The translations under genes were made by a program, and so were the position numbers. This document shows positions 43,512 to 51,833 of a stretch of DNA of 64,000 nt, piece after piece. Positions within the stretch are counted from its first letter, which is position 1, and each line of letters starts with the position of its first letter. Under the pieces are notes generated by a model. The model was given only the letters and a program-made list of their open reading frames with translations, did not search any database and was not told the DNA's origin. This DNA comes from Candidatus Bathyarchaeota archaeon A05DMB-4. Lineage in GTDB: Archaea; Thermoproteota; Bathyarchaeia; Bathyarchaeales; SOJC01. The DNA lies in NCBI GenBank assembly GCA_019685575.1, contig JABFQO010000006.1, forward strand, positions 1 through 64,000, given 5' to 3'.

Positions 43512-43898
43512 TTATTTGACGAGTTTGGGTTTGTATCTTGTTTTTTCGGAGAAAAGATCCATCACTCTGGACATGCACCGAAATTTTGCAGAGTGTTTTG
43601 CCTTTGCAGGAATGACGTATTCGTCGCCTTTTTCGACGATTCTTGTTTTGCCGTTGATGGTTAATTCCATTTTGCCTTCTATCATGAGTCCCCACTGAGG
43701 ATAATCGTGGCTGTGTTCTGGAACTATCACTCGCGGCTGCATTTGGAAGAAGACTAATTGATGCCTCTCGCTTTGCAGTATCCATGCTCGGATGCCCTTA
43801 ACTGGAACGTCGGCTTCCGGCAAATTCGTAACGACCTGTGGAAACACTCCCTCCCTCTTTTGTTTTGTATCGCCCAACAGTTTCACTCTCAAAGCCAT
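43512..43898 (-). CDS. Cupin-domain protein
   Basis: 128 aa, one cupin barrel. The first cupin motif reads PEHSHDYPQWGLMIEGKMEL and the second GDEYVIPAKAKHSAKF, keeping H-x-H-type metal ligands. The N-terminal part (WILQSERHQLVFFQMQP) forms the first strands. Such proteins can be sugar isomerases, epimerase-like or binding proteins. It lies between the nucleotide-sugar dehydrogenase and the phosphohexomutase genes, so a role in sugar metabolism is possible but unproven. Confidence 0.8.
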   Translation of the reverse strand: MALRVKLLGDTKQKREGVFPQVVTNLPEADVPVKGIRAWILQSERHQLVFFQMQPRVIVPEHSHDYPQWGLMIEGKMELTINGKTRIVEKGDEYVIPAKAKHSAKFRCMSRVMDLFSEKTRYKPKLVK

Positions 43899-43982
43899 AA
43901 GAAAGACGAAGAAATATTAAGGCTTACACCATCACGTGACGTGTAGAAACACGCACGGCAAACCACGTACCTGCTATGGAGT

Positions 43983-45359
43983 TTAGGTTTTGATTTTTTT
44001 CATTAACTGAACGAGTTGGGCCTTGTGCTTTCTAACGAGTTGCTCCGCTTTCTGCCTTGTTTTTGCTTCCGCGTAAAACCGGAATATAGGCTCGGTTCCG
44101 CTGGGTCTGATGAGAATCGAGCTTTTGTCTTCAAACCACAATTTAACCCCGTCAGTCGTATCGGGCTTGTATTTTTGCATTAATTCAGTAAAAGCCTTTA
44201 ATAACTGCTCCTTTATCTCGTTGGGGCACTCTATTTTGTCCTTTTCGATGAAATACCTCGGCAACTCGCCCAACAAAGTAGACATTTTTTTACCGGTCTT
44301 CGCCATGATATCCAAAATAAGCGCCGTGGTCATCGCTCCGTCACGGACTGCTTGATGAGGGCCGTAGAAGACCCCGCCATTTTCTTCTCCTCCGAGCTTT
44401 GCCTTCAATTTTTTCATCGTTTGCGAGACAACGGTGCTACCGACTTTTGTCCAGACCACATTCCCGCCGTACGCATCCGCGATTTCTTTGACAAGATAAG
44501 ACGAGCTGACGGGCGTGACGATGGTTGCACCTTTATTCTTGAGCAGAAAATACTTCTCGATAAGTGCGAAGGTGCGGTCGCCAGCGTGGATTTCGCCCTT
44601 TTCGTCTACGAAAACCGAACGATCAGCATCGCCATCGTAAGCCACACCTAAATCCGCACTCAAAGCCTTCACTGCGACTGCCAAGTCACCAAGATTCTCC
44701 ACGCGCGGTTCCGATGGGCGGTTTGGAAAAGTACCATCAACGTTCGCGTTCAAAGCAGTGACCTTGCATCCCAAATCTCTCAGCAGCCGTGGCGCGGCGA
44801 GTCCGCCAGCTCCGTTGCCGGGATCGACGACTACGTGGAAGTGTTTTTTCTGAATGGCTCCTATGTTTACGTGTGTTTCGACAGCTTCGACGTACTCGTC
44901 TATAATACCGTTCAAGGTGTGGGTTTGACCGATTTTGTTCCATTCGGCGAGGTTGAATTTCTTGTCGAAGAAAATGTTTTCGATTTTTATTTCGTCTTCT
45001 CGCGAGATTTCTATGCCGTCGTTTCCTGTGACTTTTATGCCGTTGTATTCGGGCGGGTTGTGAGAAGCCGTGATTATGACTGCGCCGTCCATGTTGTGCT
45101 TTCTAACTGCGTATTGGATGGCTGGCGTAGGCGCGGTTCCCACATCGTAAACGTCGCAGCCGGTCGCCGTGAGCCCGCTGGTTACGGCATGTGCGAACAT
45201 GATGTTGCTTGTTCTGCCGTCGTAGCCTACTAGTAGTCGTTTGTGCTTGAAGAATGTGCCGATGGCTGCGCCGATGTTTATCACAAATTCCGGCGTAAGG
45301 TCTTGGTTGACTATGCCTCTTATTCCGTTGGTGCCAAACAATCTTCGTTCTTGGCTCAA
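43983..45359 (-). CDS. Phosphohexomutase (GlmM/ManB family)
   Basis: A 458-aa phosphomannomutase/phosphoglucosamine mutase. The phosphoserine loop is TASHNPPEYNGIK (S about 99), the metal loop is DGDADRS, and the phosphate-binding loop near the C-terminus is RPSGTEPIFRFY. The N-terminus RRLFGTNGIRGIVN is typical of GlmM-like archaeal enzymes. It supplies a sugar 1-phosphate for the nucleotidyltransferase gene that lies 15 bases upstream on the same strand, and the two are surely cotranscribed. Confidence 0.92.
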   Translation of the reverse strand: MSQERRLFGTNGIRGIVNQDLTPEFVINIGAAIGTFFKHKRLLVGYDGRTSNIMFAHAVTSGLTATGCDVYDVGTAPTPAIQYAVRKHNMDGAVIITASHNPPEYNGIKVTGNDGIEISREDEIKIENIFFDKKFNLAEWNKIGQTHTLNGIIDEYVEAVETHVNIGAIQKKHFHVVVDPGNGAGGLAAPRLLRDLGCKVTALNANVDGTFPNRPSEPRVENLGDLAVAVKALSADLGVAYDGDADRSVFVDEKGEIHAGDRTFALIEKYFLLKNKGATIVTPVSSSYLVKEIADAYGGNVVWTKVGSTVVSQTMKKLKAKLGGEENGGVFYGPHQAVRDGAMTTALILDIMAKTGKKMSTLLGELPRYFIEKDKIECPNEIKEQLLKAFTELMQKYKPDTTDGVKLWFEDKSSILIRPSGTEPIFRFYAEAKTRQKAEQLVRKHKAQLVQLMKKIKT

Positions 45360-45374
45360 ATTTTCAGCTTCTCC

Positions 45375-46469
45375 TTACATTACGCATTTTGGCGAGAGCA
45401 CGCTTTCTGTGACTTCTTTGGATGGGCAAACGGTGACGCCTTGTGTCAAGGTGACGTTGTCCTTTATCATCGTATAATCGCCCACCACGCAGTTGTCTTC
45501 GATTTTTACCCATTTGCCGATAATTGCACCTTCGCCGATTATTGCGCCCTTTATCGATGTGAAGTCAGAGATTATCGCGTTTGGGAAGATTATGGAGTTT
45601 TCGACGTGCACGCCTTTTCCCACAGCCACGTTGTCTCCGATTGCCGCGTAAGGGCCGATTTTCGATTTTTCCTCTATCTTTACATCCTTGCCGATCGCCA
45701 CGGGGGCGTCTATTTCCACGTCTTTTTCTCTGCTGGTTCCTTTTGTTTTTGCGAGTTTTCTTCTTTCAGTGCTCAACAGTAAGCGGTTGGCATGCAAATA
45801 ATCCTCGTGCTTGCCGATGTCTATCCATAAGCCTTCGAACGAGTATGCATAAAGCCTCTTTTTTGCCGCGAGTTTAGGGAACACTTCGCGTTCGATTGAG
45901 ACGCGTTTGTTGCTGGGTATGAGGGCGAAAATTTCCGGCTCGATAACATAGACTCCCGCGTTGATGAGATTGCTGGGCGCCTTTCCCTTTTGGGGTTTTT
46001 CTACGAATTTGATGACTTGATGATTTTTTGTTAATTCCACTGTGCCGTATCTAGTGGGGTCTTCCACTTGATAAAGCATGATTGTGGCGGTGGCGTCGTT
46101 TTGCTTGTGCTTTTTCACGACTTCGGCATAATTTATGGTGGTGAAAATGTCACCGTTCAAGACGAGGAAGGGCTCGTCATGGCCAATTAGGTCTTCGGCT
46201 TTTTTAATCGGTCCGCCCGTTCCGAGCGGCATGGTTTCTCTTGAGTAGTGGAGTTTCATTCCGTGTGCGGTGTTACCGTAACGATGAACGAACGCTTCTG
46301 CCATATAATTCACTGCAAGTATTACTTCGTCGATTTTGCTTTTTGCCAAGTTTTCCAGCGTCCAGTCGAGCAAGGGTTTGTTGCCGATTGGGAACAGCAG
46401 TTTTGGCCTCGTGCAGCTGAGTGGTCGCAGTCTCGTGCCGAAGCCGCCGGCAAGAATTACCGCTTTCAA
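45375..46469 (-). CDS. Sugar-1-phosphate nucleotidyltransferase with left-handed beta-helix
   Basis: About 364 aa from the TTG at 46469. It gives the standard N-terminus LKAVILAGGFGTRLRPLSCTRPKLL; the frame upstream is not conserved. The catalytic core continues with LVLNGDIFT, YGTVEL and VEKPQKGKAP. Residues from about 240 are hexapeptide repeats (VEIDAPVAIGKDVKIEEKSKIG and onward) forming a left-handed beta-helix. It activates glucose-, glucosamine- or mannose-1-phosphate to an NDP-sugar. Without an obvious acetyltransferase His the helix may be structural. Next to the mutase gene it completes a nucleotide-sugar pathway. Confidence 0.87.
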   Translation of the reverse strand: MKAVILAGGFGTRLRPLSCTRPKLLFPIGNKPLLDWTLENLAKSKIDEVILAVNYMAEAFVHRYGNTAHGMKLHYSRETMPLGTGGPIKKAEDLIGHDEPFLVLNGDIFTTINYAEVVKKHKQNDATATIMLYQVEDPTRYGTVELTKNHQVIKFVEKPQKGKAPSNLINAGVYVIEPEIFALIPSNKRVSIEREVFPKLAAKKRLYAYSFEGLWIDIGKHEDYLHANRLLLSTERRKLAKTKGTSREKDVEIDAPVAIGKDVKIEEKSKIGPYAAIGDNVAVGKGVHVENSIIFPNAIISDFTSIKGAIIGEGAIIGKWVKIEDNCVVGDYTMIKDNVTLTQGVTVCPSKEVTESVLSPKCVM

Positions 46470-46522
46470 GTTTTTAACACGCTCTTTGAGTTGTACGATA
46501 TTTGTGAAATGTGTAAAATAAG

Positions 46523-48067
46523 TTATTCCCACTCTATGGTCGCGGGCGGCTTGTGGGTAACGTCATAAACGACCCGTGTTACTTGGGGGATTTCGTTTGT
46601 GATTCTCGTAGAAATTTTCTCTAAGACTTCGTGGGGAATTTTGGCAAAGCTGGCGGTCATGGCCTCACGGCTTTCTACGGCTCTTATCGCAACCGTATAA
46701 CCGTAGGCTCTTGCATCGCCCTTCACTCCAGTACTTTTGGAGTCTGTTAAGACGGCGAAATACTGCCACAAGTTGTCTTTTAATCCGCTTTTCTCGATTT
46801 CATCTGTAACAATCTTGTCAGCTTTTCGTTCAATGTCTACTTTCTCCTTGGTGACCTCCCCAATAATTCGCACCGCTAAACCTGGACCGGGGAAGGGTTG
46901 CCGCAGAACGATTTGTGGGGGTAGTCCGAGTTTCTTTGCGACTTGTCTGACTTCGTCTTTGTAAAGGTCACGTAAAGGCTCGACTACACCCTTGAACTCC
47001 ATTTTTGTAGGCAATCCGGCAACATTGTGATGGGTTTTTATCTTATCCGAGAATTTTCTAAAACCCGATTCTATACGGTCAGGATAAATTGTGCCTTGGA
47101 CCAAAAATTCGGCGCCGGTTTCGCGAGCAACTTCTTCAAAAACACGAATAAACTCTTCACCGATGATTTTTCGCTTGCTTTCAGGGTCGATTACGCCGCG
47201 AAGCCTTTCCATGAACCTTGCTCTAGCGTTTACGGCGGTGAAGTTGATTGGGAATTTCTGAAAGGTTTTTTGCACGAATTCTGGTTCGCCTTCTCGCATA
47301 AAGCCGTGATCCACGAACACTGCCGTGAGATTTTTGCCGATGGCCTTTGCGGTGATTGCGGTCGCTGCACTGGAGTCTATGCCTCCACTTAGGGCGATTA
47401 TAGCTTTCTTGTTACCGATTTGTTGTCTTACTTCCGCTGTCGCCCTTTCAATAAAGTCTTCCATGGTCCAGTTTGGCTTACACTTGCAAACGCTGAACAG
47501 AAAGTTTTGCAGCATTTTCATACCGTTCACGGTGTGGATAACCTCGGGATGCCACTGCAATCCATAAATCGGCTTCTGCTTATGCCGAAACGCAGCGATT
47601 GGAGTGTGTTCAGTATGCGCAAGGATTTCGAAATCGGGTGGAAGCGAAAAAACTGTGTCACCATGGCTCATCCAAACTTTTTCTTGATTGGCAAGCCCCT
47701 CTAAAACGCCCACAGCGCGGTCTATGGTTGCAATGGTGACACCAAACTCTTTTTTGCAACTCGGTTTGACAACCCCACCAGCCAAGTGAGCTAATAGTTG
47801 ATGTCCATAACATAAACCGAGAACTGGTAAGCTTATGCCAAGGATGGCGGGATCAAGTTTCGGCGCCCCTCTATCGTAAACACTTTGCGGCCCACCGGAA
47901 AGAATCAGCCCTTTGATGTTGAATTTTTGTTTGTAGTTTTCGATTTCATTCAACGTTGTGTCGTGAGAGACAATTTCGGAATAGACATTGTTTTCCCTGA
48001 TTCTTCTGCCAATGAGGTGGCAGTATTGCCCACCAAAATCGAACACTAAGATGGCATCGAAACCCAT
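46523..48067 (-). CDS. guaA: GMP synthase (glutamine-hydrolysing), complete two-domain form
   Basis: Makes GMP from XMP, ATP and glutamine. The class I amidotransferase triad is C86 (GLCYGHQ), H173 and E175 (WHPEV). The synthetase PP-loop is SGGIDSS at 227-233. The dimerisation domain has RQPFPGPGLAVRIIGEV and the end motif YDVTHKPPATIEWE. At 514 aa it is complete and fused, unlike the split GuaAa/GuaAb of many methanogens. The very AT-rich region upstream (48070-48125), with AATTTAAA repeats, is a likely promoter. A paralogue without the amidotransferase half is at 13678. Confidence 0.96.
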   Translation of the reverse strand: MGFDAILVFDFGGQYCHLIGRRIRENNVYSEIVSHDTTLNEIENYKQKFNIKGLILSGGPQSVYDRGAPKLDPAILGISLPVLGLCYGHQLLAHLAGGVVKPSCKKEFGVTIATIDRAVGVLEGLANQEKVWMSHGDTVFSLPPDFEILAHTEHTPIAAFRHKQKPIYGLQWHPEVIHTVNGMKMLQNFLFSVCKCKPNWTMEDFIERATAEVRQQIGNKKAIIALSGGIDSSAATAITAKAIGKNLTAVFVDHGFMREGEPEFVQKTFQKFPINFTAVNARARFMERLRGVIDPESKRKIIGEEFIRVFEEVARETGAEFLVQGTIYPDRIESGFRKFSDKIKTHHNVAGLPTKMEFKGVVEPLRDLYKDEVRQVAKKLGLPPQIVLRQPFPGPGLAVRIIGEVTKEKVDIERKADKIVTDEIEKSGLKDNLWQYFAVLTDSKSTGVKGDARAYGYTVAIRAVESREAMTASFAKIPHEVLEKISTRITNEIPQVTRVVYDVTHKPPATIEWE

Positions 48068-48069
48068 GA

Positions 48070-48125
48070 ATGTATAATTAAATGTTTAAAAATTTAAACT
48101 TTATTTAGATAAAAATTTAAATAAA
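48070..48125 (-). promoter_or_regulatory. AT-rich guaA promoter region
   Basis: Almost pure A/T with repeated TTTAAA and AAATTTAAA words, for example TTTAAAAATTTAAA at about 48083-48096. It has several potential TATA boxes upstream of the guaA ATG at 48067. The symmetry of the words could also bind a regulator. The start point cannot be fixed. Confidence 0.4.
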
Positions 48126-48134
48126 CATGGAAAT

Positions 48135-48585
48135 TCACCAGAACAGGATTTTATCAGGCATTATCTCTACAACACATCGAATTTTTGAATCGAACAGCGG
48201 GATTCCCATGTTATCTCGGCCTTGATTGTCAAGTTTGATGTATTCCACGTTTCGGGTTCCGCGGGCTTTGTTGAAGAGACGGTTGTATTTGTCTATACGA
48301 GCCTGCGTATGTTTTCTGAACTCTGCTTCGCCTCTATTAAGCAGGCTTTACCTTTGATAATTACTGCCTCGTCACGGTAGTTATACACAGTCAAAGATAC
48401 GCACGGTTTTCTAGACAAATTCTTCACCTTAACCGACTTACGGTTAGTCTGCATGTACACTTTACCTTCATCGTAAGTAAACCAAACGGGCACAACATGC
48501 GGCGACTATGAACATCGACAGTAGCAAAACAGGCAATCCACTCGTTATCCAAAAACACCTTCACATCAGCCAACGGTTCTAACAT
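48135..48585 (-). pseudogene. Decayed pyridoxamine 5'-phosphate oxidase-like flavoprotein gene
   Basis: Read on the minus strand, three frames in turn give one PNPOx-like protein. It starts MLEPLADVKVFLDNEWIACF, shifts frame near 48500 to VPVWFTYDEGKVYMQTN and SVKVKNLSRKPCVSLTVYNY, then shifts again near 48340 to RIDKYNRLFNKARGTRNVEY, ending MPDKILFW. Each piece matches the family in order, so at least two one-base indels have broken the gene. It is either a recent pseudogene or the assembly has errors here. The repeat copy C lies 150 bases upstream. Confidence 0.8.
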
Positions 48586-48835
48586 AATCACCACCCCATC
48601 CAACTTTACTCAGTAATTAAGTAAATTAAACAATTAGAACTTTCTACAAACGAGCGACCAAACAAAAATTACCACGCCACACCCCCACCAAACTACCCAG
48701 CCCAACCCAGTCGAACCACAGATTCTCCCATCATATTTGCCGTATATTTGGATCCTAATAGGATCATATATGGAAGAGGGCCTAGCTCAGCGTCGAGAAA
48801 ACACTAACAGAAAAACACGCGCCCACAGTTTTCTT
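48586..48835. other. Intergenic region with repeat copy C
   Basis: 250 bases without a gene. The plus strand is rich in A and C, like the region around copy A. Apart from the repeat and the upstream region of the decayed PNPOx gene, nothing is recognised. Confidence 0.5.
48732..48780 (+). repeat. 49-bp intergenic repeat, copy C
   Basis: Identical over all 49 bases to copy A, including the perfect dyad GATCCTAATAGGATC. The downstream flank CCTAGCTCAGCGTCGAGAAAACAC also resembles copy A (CCTAGCCAGCGCCGAAAAACAC). It lies 55 bases beyond the stop of the hydrogenase protease gene and points toward it. Confidence 0.9.
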
Positions 48836-49324
48836 TCACTGATGCACTAAAATTTTAAGCAAAAATGCAACAATTCTTTTCGCCGAAGCCTCAACAACAC
48901 GGGACATGCTTTCTCCAAAACCAACTTTCTCAGGCTGAACCAACAATAAAGCAATCTTCGCCTTCGTATTTTCTTTGAGAAAGTCACAAAAAATCCGTAG
49001 CGGAAGCATGTGGGACGAAACCACGGAAAAAGACGCCAACTTTTCCGGAGGAAAAAGCGTTACTTGGCCGCCTTCCATTCCTAACGCTGCGGCGTCGATG
49101 AGAAGAATATGCGTCGGATTGAATTCCACGATTTCATGCGCAAAGCCTTCGGGAACGGTTTCGCACTCGATTAGATGAACATTCGCAGGAACCTTGCCGC
49201 GCAATTCGCGTACGATTTTAACACCCACAAAATCATCCATTCTAATTGGATTTCCAATCCCCGCAATCACTACTCGTTGAGCGTTAGAAAACCATTCACG
49301 AAGCTCTCTTTCAACAATCACCAC
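48836..49324 (-). CDS. [NiFe]-hydrogenase maturation protease (HycI/HyaD family, M52)
   Basis: Cleaves the C-terminal peptide from a hydrogenase large subunit after nickel insertion. The 162-aa protein has the family's N-terminal IAGIGNPIRMDDFVGVKIV with the metal-binding acidic residue, then LLIDAAALG and the SSHMLPL segment with the second ligand His. It implies that the organism has a [NiFe] hydrogenase, though none is in the window. The start is GTG 49324. It follows rpl11 on the same strand after 135 bases of A/C-rich DNA. Confidence 0.87.
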   Translation of the reverse strand: MVIVERELREWFSNAQRVVIAGIGNPIRMDDFVGVKIVRELRGKVPANVHLIECETVPEGFAHEIVEFNPTHILLIDAAALGMEGGQVTLFPPEKLASFSVVSSHMLPLRIFCDFLKENTKAKIALLLVQPEKVGFGESMSRVVEASAKRIVAFLLKILVHQ

Positions 49325-49459
49325 TCATCAAACCTGCCCGCCACAAAAAAACACGGCTTCGATGCCTACACGCATACCTTCAACCGTCCAAGCAGCAACA
49401 TTAAAAAACCTTCAACAAACGCGTCAAGCACATAAAGGAAACGAAGCCGAACACAACCC

Positions 49460-49954
49460 CTAATTTTCTTCTTCCTTCAAAATCGCGTCATACTTACCCT
49501 CATCAATCTCCCTTTGCACTTCACGCGGATCTTTACCTTCCACCGTAACCCCCATGCTAACACAACTACCCAAAACCTCCTTCACCCCAAGCTTCAAATT
49601 CTTCGCCAACAACTGAGCACTCTTCAACCTCGCAATCCGCACTGCCTGCTCCATCGAAAGATTGCCAACTTTCGTGGCTTTCGGCGTCCCAGAACCCTTT
49701 TCAATCTTCAACTCACTAACAATCAAAGCCGAAACAGTAGGCGTACCAACAGAAACCTCAAACGTCTTATCCTCAGGATTTACCGTCACCTTAACCGGAA
49801 CCTTCATACCCGCGTAATCCTTGGTTAACTCATTAATTTTGTTCACGATAGCCACAACATTAACACCCAACGGTCCCAACGCTGGGCCCAAAGGCGGACC
49901 CGCTGTAGCTTGCCCACCTGCTACAAGAGCTTCAACAACTTTTTTCTCAACCAT
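49460..49954 (-). CDS. rpl11: Ribosomal protein L11 (uL11)
   Basis: A 164-aa L11, part of the GTPase-associated centre of the 50S subunit. The N-terminal domain signature is GGQATAGPPLGPALGPLGVNV. The C-terminal rRNA-binding domain includes AVRIARLKSAQLLAKNLKLGVKEVLGSCVSMGV. The ATG at 49954 gives MVEKKVVEALVAGGQ; the open frame upstream belongs to the spt5 tail. In most archaea L1, L10 and L12 follow L11, but here the next gene is a hydrogenase protease. Confidence 0.96.
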   Translation of the reverse strand: MVEKKVVEALVAGGQATAGPPLGPALGPLGVNVVAIVNKINELTKDYAGMKVPVKVTVNPEDKTFEVSVGTPTVSALIVSELKIEKGSGTPKATKVGNLSMEQAVRIARLKSAQLLAKNLKLGVKEVLGSCVSMGVTVEGKDPREVQREIDEGKYDAILKEEEN

Positions 49955-49964
49955 GCTTAACCAC

Positions 49965-50435
49965 TCACATTCGCTTTGCTTTTTCCACGAGTTTAACATA
50001 ATCAGCGTTTACTGTGATGGGAAGCGTGAAAGTTGCTTCCAACAATTCCAAGGTAACTTCGCCTTTTGTCTTATCAATTCGTGTGATTTTGGCGCGCATT
50101 CCTTTGAAAGGCCCGCTAATAATTTCTACAACGTCATCGACGCCTAATTCTTCAATAACTGATTTTATGACAATGTACCTTTCCACTTCGGAAAAACTAA
50201 CGATGCCCGGCACTCGAGAACGCACGTGCTTTATTCCTGAAATGGCTTCTTCTACAAAGTGCGGCCCCTCAGCTTCAACAAACACGTACCCTTTCAACAT
50301 TTCTGGCACAACCACCGCTTTGATTGGAAGCTTTGTGGTTTCCACTTTCGCGGCAATTAAGTTTGCAACGTTTTTTTCTTGGCCAGCGGTTGTGCGTACG
50401 GCGAATATTGATGTTGATGTTTTTTCTTCTGCCAA
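49965..50435 (-). CDS. spt5: Transcription elongation factor Spt5 (NusG family)
   Basis: Binds RNA polymerase across the clamp and increases processivity. The 156-aa protein has the NGN domain (SIFAVRTTAGQEKNVANLIAAK, then MLKGYVFVEAEG and VPGIVSFSEVE). It ends with a KOW domain (VVEIISGPFKGMRAKITRIDKTKGEVTLEL). The start is a TTG at 50435 with GGATGATG upstream. The gene order secE-spt5-rpl11 is the ancestral one shared with bacterial secE-nusG-rplK. Confidence 0.95.
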   Translation of the reverse strand: MAEEKTSTSIFAVRTTAGQEKNVANLIAAKVETTKLPIKAVVVPEMLKGYVFVEAEGPHFVEEAISGIKHVRSRVPGIVSFSEVERYIVIKSVIEELGVDDVVEIISGPFKGMRAKITRIDKTKGEVTLELLEATFTLPITVNADYVKLVEKAKRM

Positions 50436-50460
50436 AGGTTCATCATCCTTCCATTTTCGT

Positions 50461-50634
50461 TCAATACGTTCCTTGCAACGCCGTTGAAATCAGCTTGATG
50501 ACAAACCCGATTACGCCAATAAGCGCGATTCCGAGAAAACAGATTTTTATCGAGAGCCAAAGCTCGCTTCGCCCAGGTTTCGTCGCTAAGCGTAACAACC
50601 TTCGCGCAGAGGAAAGAAACGACCTTAATCCCAT
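50461..50634 (-). CDS. secE: Preprotein translocase subunit SecE (Sec61 gamma)
   Basis: A 57-aa single-span subunit of the SecYE-beta channel. It starts MGLRSFLSSARRLLRLATKP. The conserved amphipathic helix and hinge are LATKPGRSELWLSIKI. The membrane helix follows, about residues 31-52 (CFLGIALIGVIGFVIKLI). A longer open frame overlaps it in another phase but encodes nothing recognisable. It lies 26 bases upstream of spt5 in the usual order. Confidence 0.93.
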   Translation of the reverse strand: MGLRSFLSSARRLLRLATKPGRSELWLSIKICFLGIALIGVIGFVIKLISTALQGTY

Positions 50635-50696
50635 TCTTTATTCTCTCGCACACTTTCAACAATGAAATCTAATATAAAAAGGTATTTTCAATCTTT

Positions 50697-51515
50697 CTAT
50701 ACTTTTTCCATTTTTAAGCCGGTTGAGTTGATTGTTTCAACGAGTTTTTCTTTGTCCTCGCTTTTTATTCCTTTCCAATCCAGCAATACGCGCTCGATTT
50801 TTTCAACTGTTTTTTCGGCGCATTGTTTAAGCATGTTTACGTCTGTTTTTGCGGTGAGGTATTTTGGGATTATGTGTCCGAAAGCGGTTGGCGTGGTTAA
50901 CGCGATTTTGGTGAATTTTTCGTTGTAGTGTGGTCCGCCGATGCCTATTGCCGCGGGGTAAGCCGTGTGAGTTTTGGTTGCTGCTATGGTTGCGTGAGCT
51001 ACGGCTTCTGCGGCTTTTTGGTCGTTCCACTGTTTGGGTGTGCTGCCCAATTCTGTGAACATTGTAGGCGTGTTTAATGATGGTCCGTGATGTGTGCATT
51101 CGTAGGAAACTTTGTAGGCAAGTTGTTTTTCTTCTTTCTGAAATTGCATTTCTCTTAGTGCTTCTTTCATTGCGCTGGCTGGTGAGATGGAAATTTGGTT
51201 CGGTAGCCCGCCTTTTTCGGCTTGATTTGTGAGGTTGCCTGGTGTGTGCACTGAAAGTGTTGGGATTCCGCTTTGGCTGCTGTGTCTTGAGATGAAGATT
51301 ATGAGTGTGGGCGCGAAATGGCTTGTTATGTTTTGGGTGTGAATGAGTTCTGTGTTAACGGTAACGAGTTTAACTGCTTTGGATTCAACGGTTTTTTGAA
51401 ACACGGGGTTTTCGTGAAATGTTTCGTTGGTTTTTTCAAAATTGTAGAGGCTTATGATTTGGTTTTTGATGTTGATGCTCGCCGGGTCTTTGTTCGAGGC
51501 GATTATAAGTATCAT
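50697..51515 (-). CDS. dtdA: D-aminoacyl-tRNA deacylase, archaeal/plant GEK1 type
   Basis: Removes D-amino acids mischarged to tRNA. Starting at ATG 51515 gives MILIIASNKDPASINIKNQI, the family's normal N-terminus, and 272 aa. SPASAMKEALREMQF, YECTHHGPSLNTPTMFTELGST and AIGIGGPHYNEKFTKIAL follow in family order and include the metal-site His residues. The open frame continues upstream into repeat copy D, but that part is not protein-like. A TATA-like TTTTAACTTAA near 51546-51556 fits a start around 51525. It reads into secE. Confidence 0.9.
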   Translation of the reverse strand: MILIIASNKDPASINIKNQIISLYNFEKTNETFHENPVFQKTVESKAVKLVTVNTELIHTQNITSHFAPTLIIFISRHSSQSGIPTLSVHTPGNLTNQAEKGGLPNQISISPASAMKEALREMQFQKEEKQLAYKVSYECTHHGPSLNTPTMFTELGSTPKQWNDQKAAEAVAHATIAATKTHTAYPAAIGIGGPHYNEKFTKIALTTPTAFGHIIPKYLTAKTDVNMLKQCAEKTVEKIERVLLDWKGIKSEDKEKLVETINSTGLKMEKV

Positions 51516-51599
51516 GGCTTTTGCCTTTTCTAACAGATGTAGCATCGTTAAGTTAAAAGTTGTTATTCGTGTTTTGTGTGTGCGCGACGTTTCTCTCCT

Positions 51600-51648
51600 C
51601 CCTCTTCCATATATGATCCTATTAGGCTCCAAATATACGGCAAATATG
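51600..51648 (-). repeat. 49-bp intergenic repeat, copy D (inverted)
   Basis: Minus-strand copy that differs from A and C at a single base of the core (GAGCC for GATCC, as in copy B). Past the core it continues AGGAGAGAAACGTCGCGCACACACA, like copy B. On the other side, TTCTCTGTT is shared with copy A. It lies about 85 bases upstream of the dtdA start on the same strand, just above the likely TATA box. Confidence 0.9.
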
Positions 51649-51833
51649 AACAGAGAATTTGTGGTTCACTTTTTTTGGTGTGTGCGTGTATGGGTGGTGT
51701 TTGGATTTAGTGGGGTTTCAGTTAGCATAATGTATGTTTTTAGTGGTTGTGACGTGAAGGGGGGTTTAGGTTTTGTTTTTGGGGTATTTTTCTATTGTTT
51801 CTTGTATTAGTTCTCTTAACGCGTTGTGGTCGT

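Noticed and set aside
48732-51648. The C-D interval as a classical transposon with inverted ends
   Set aside because: No transposase or integrase is encoded, no target duplication is seen, and the contents are essential genes in ancestral order. Only the end-like architecture remains unexplained.
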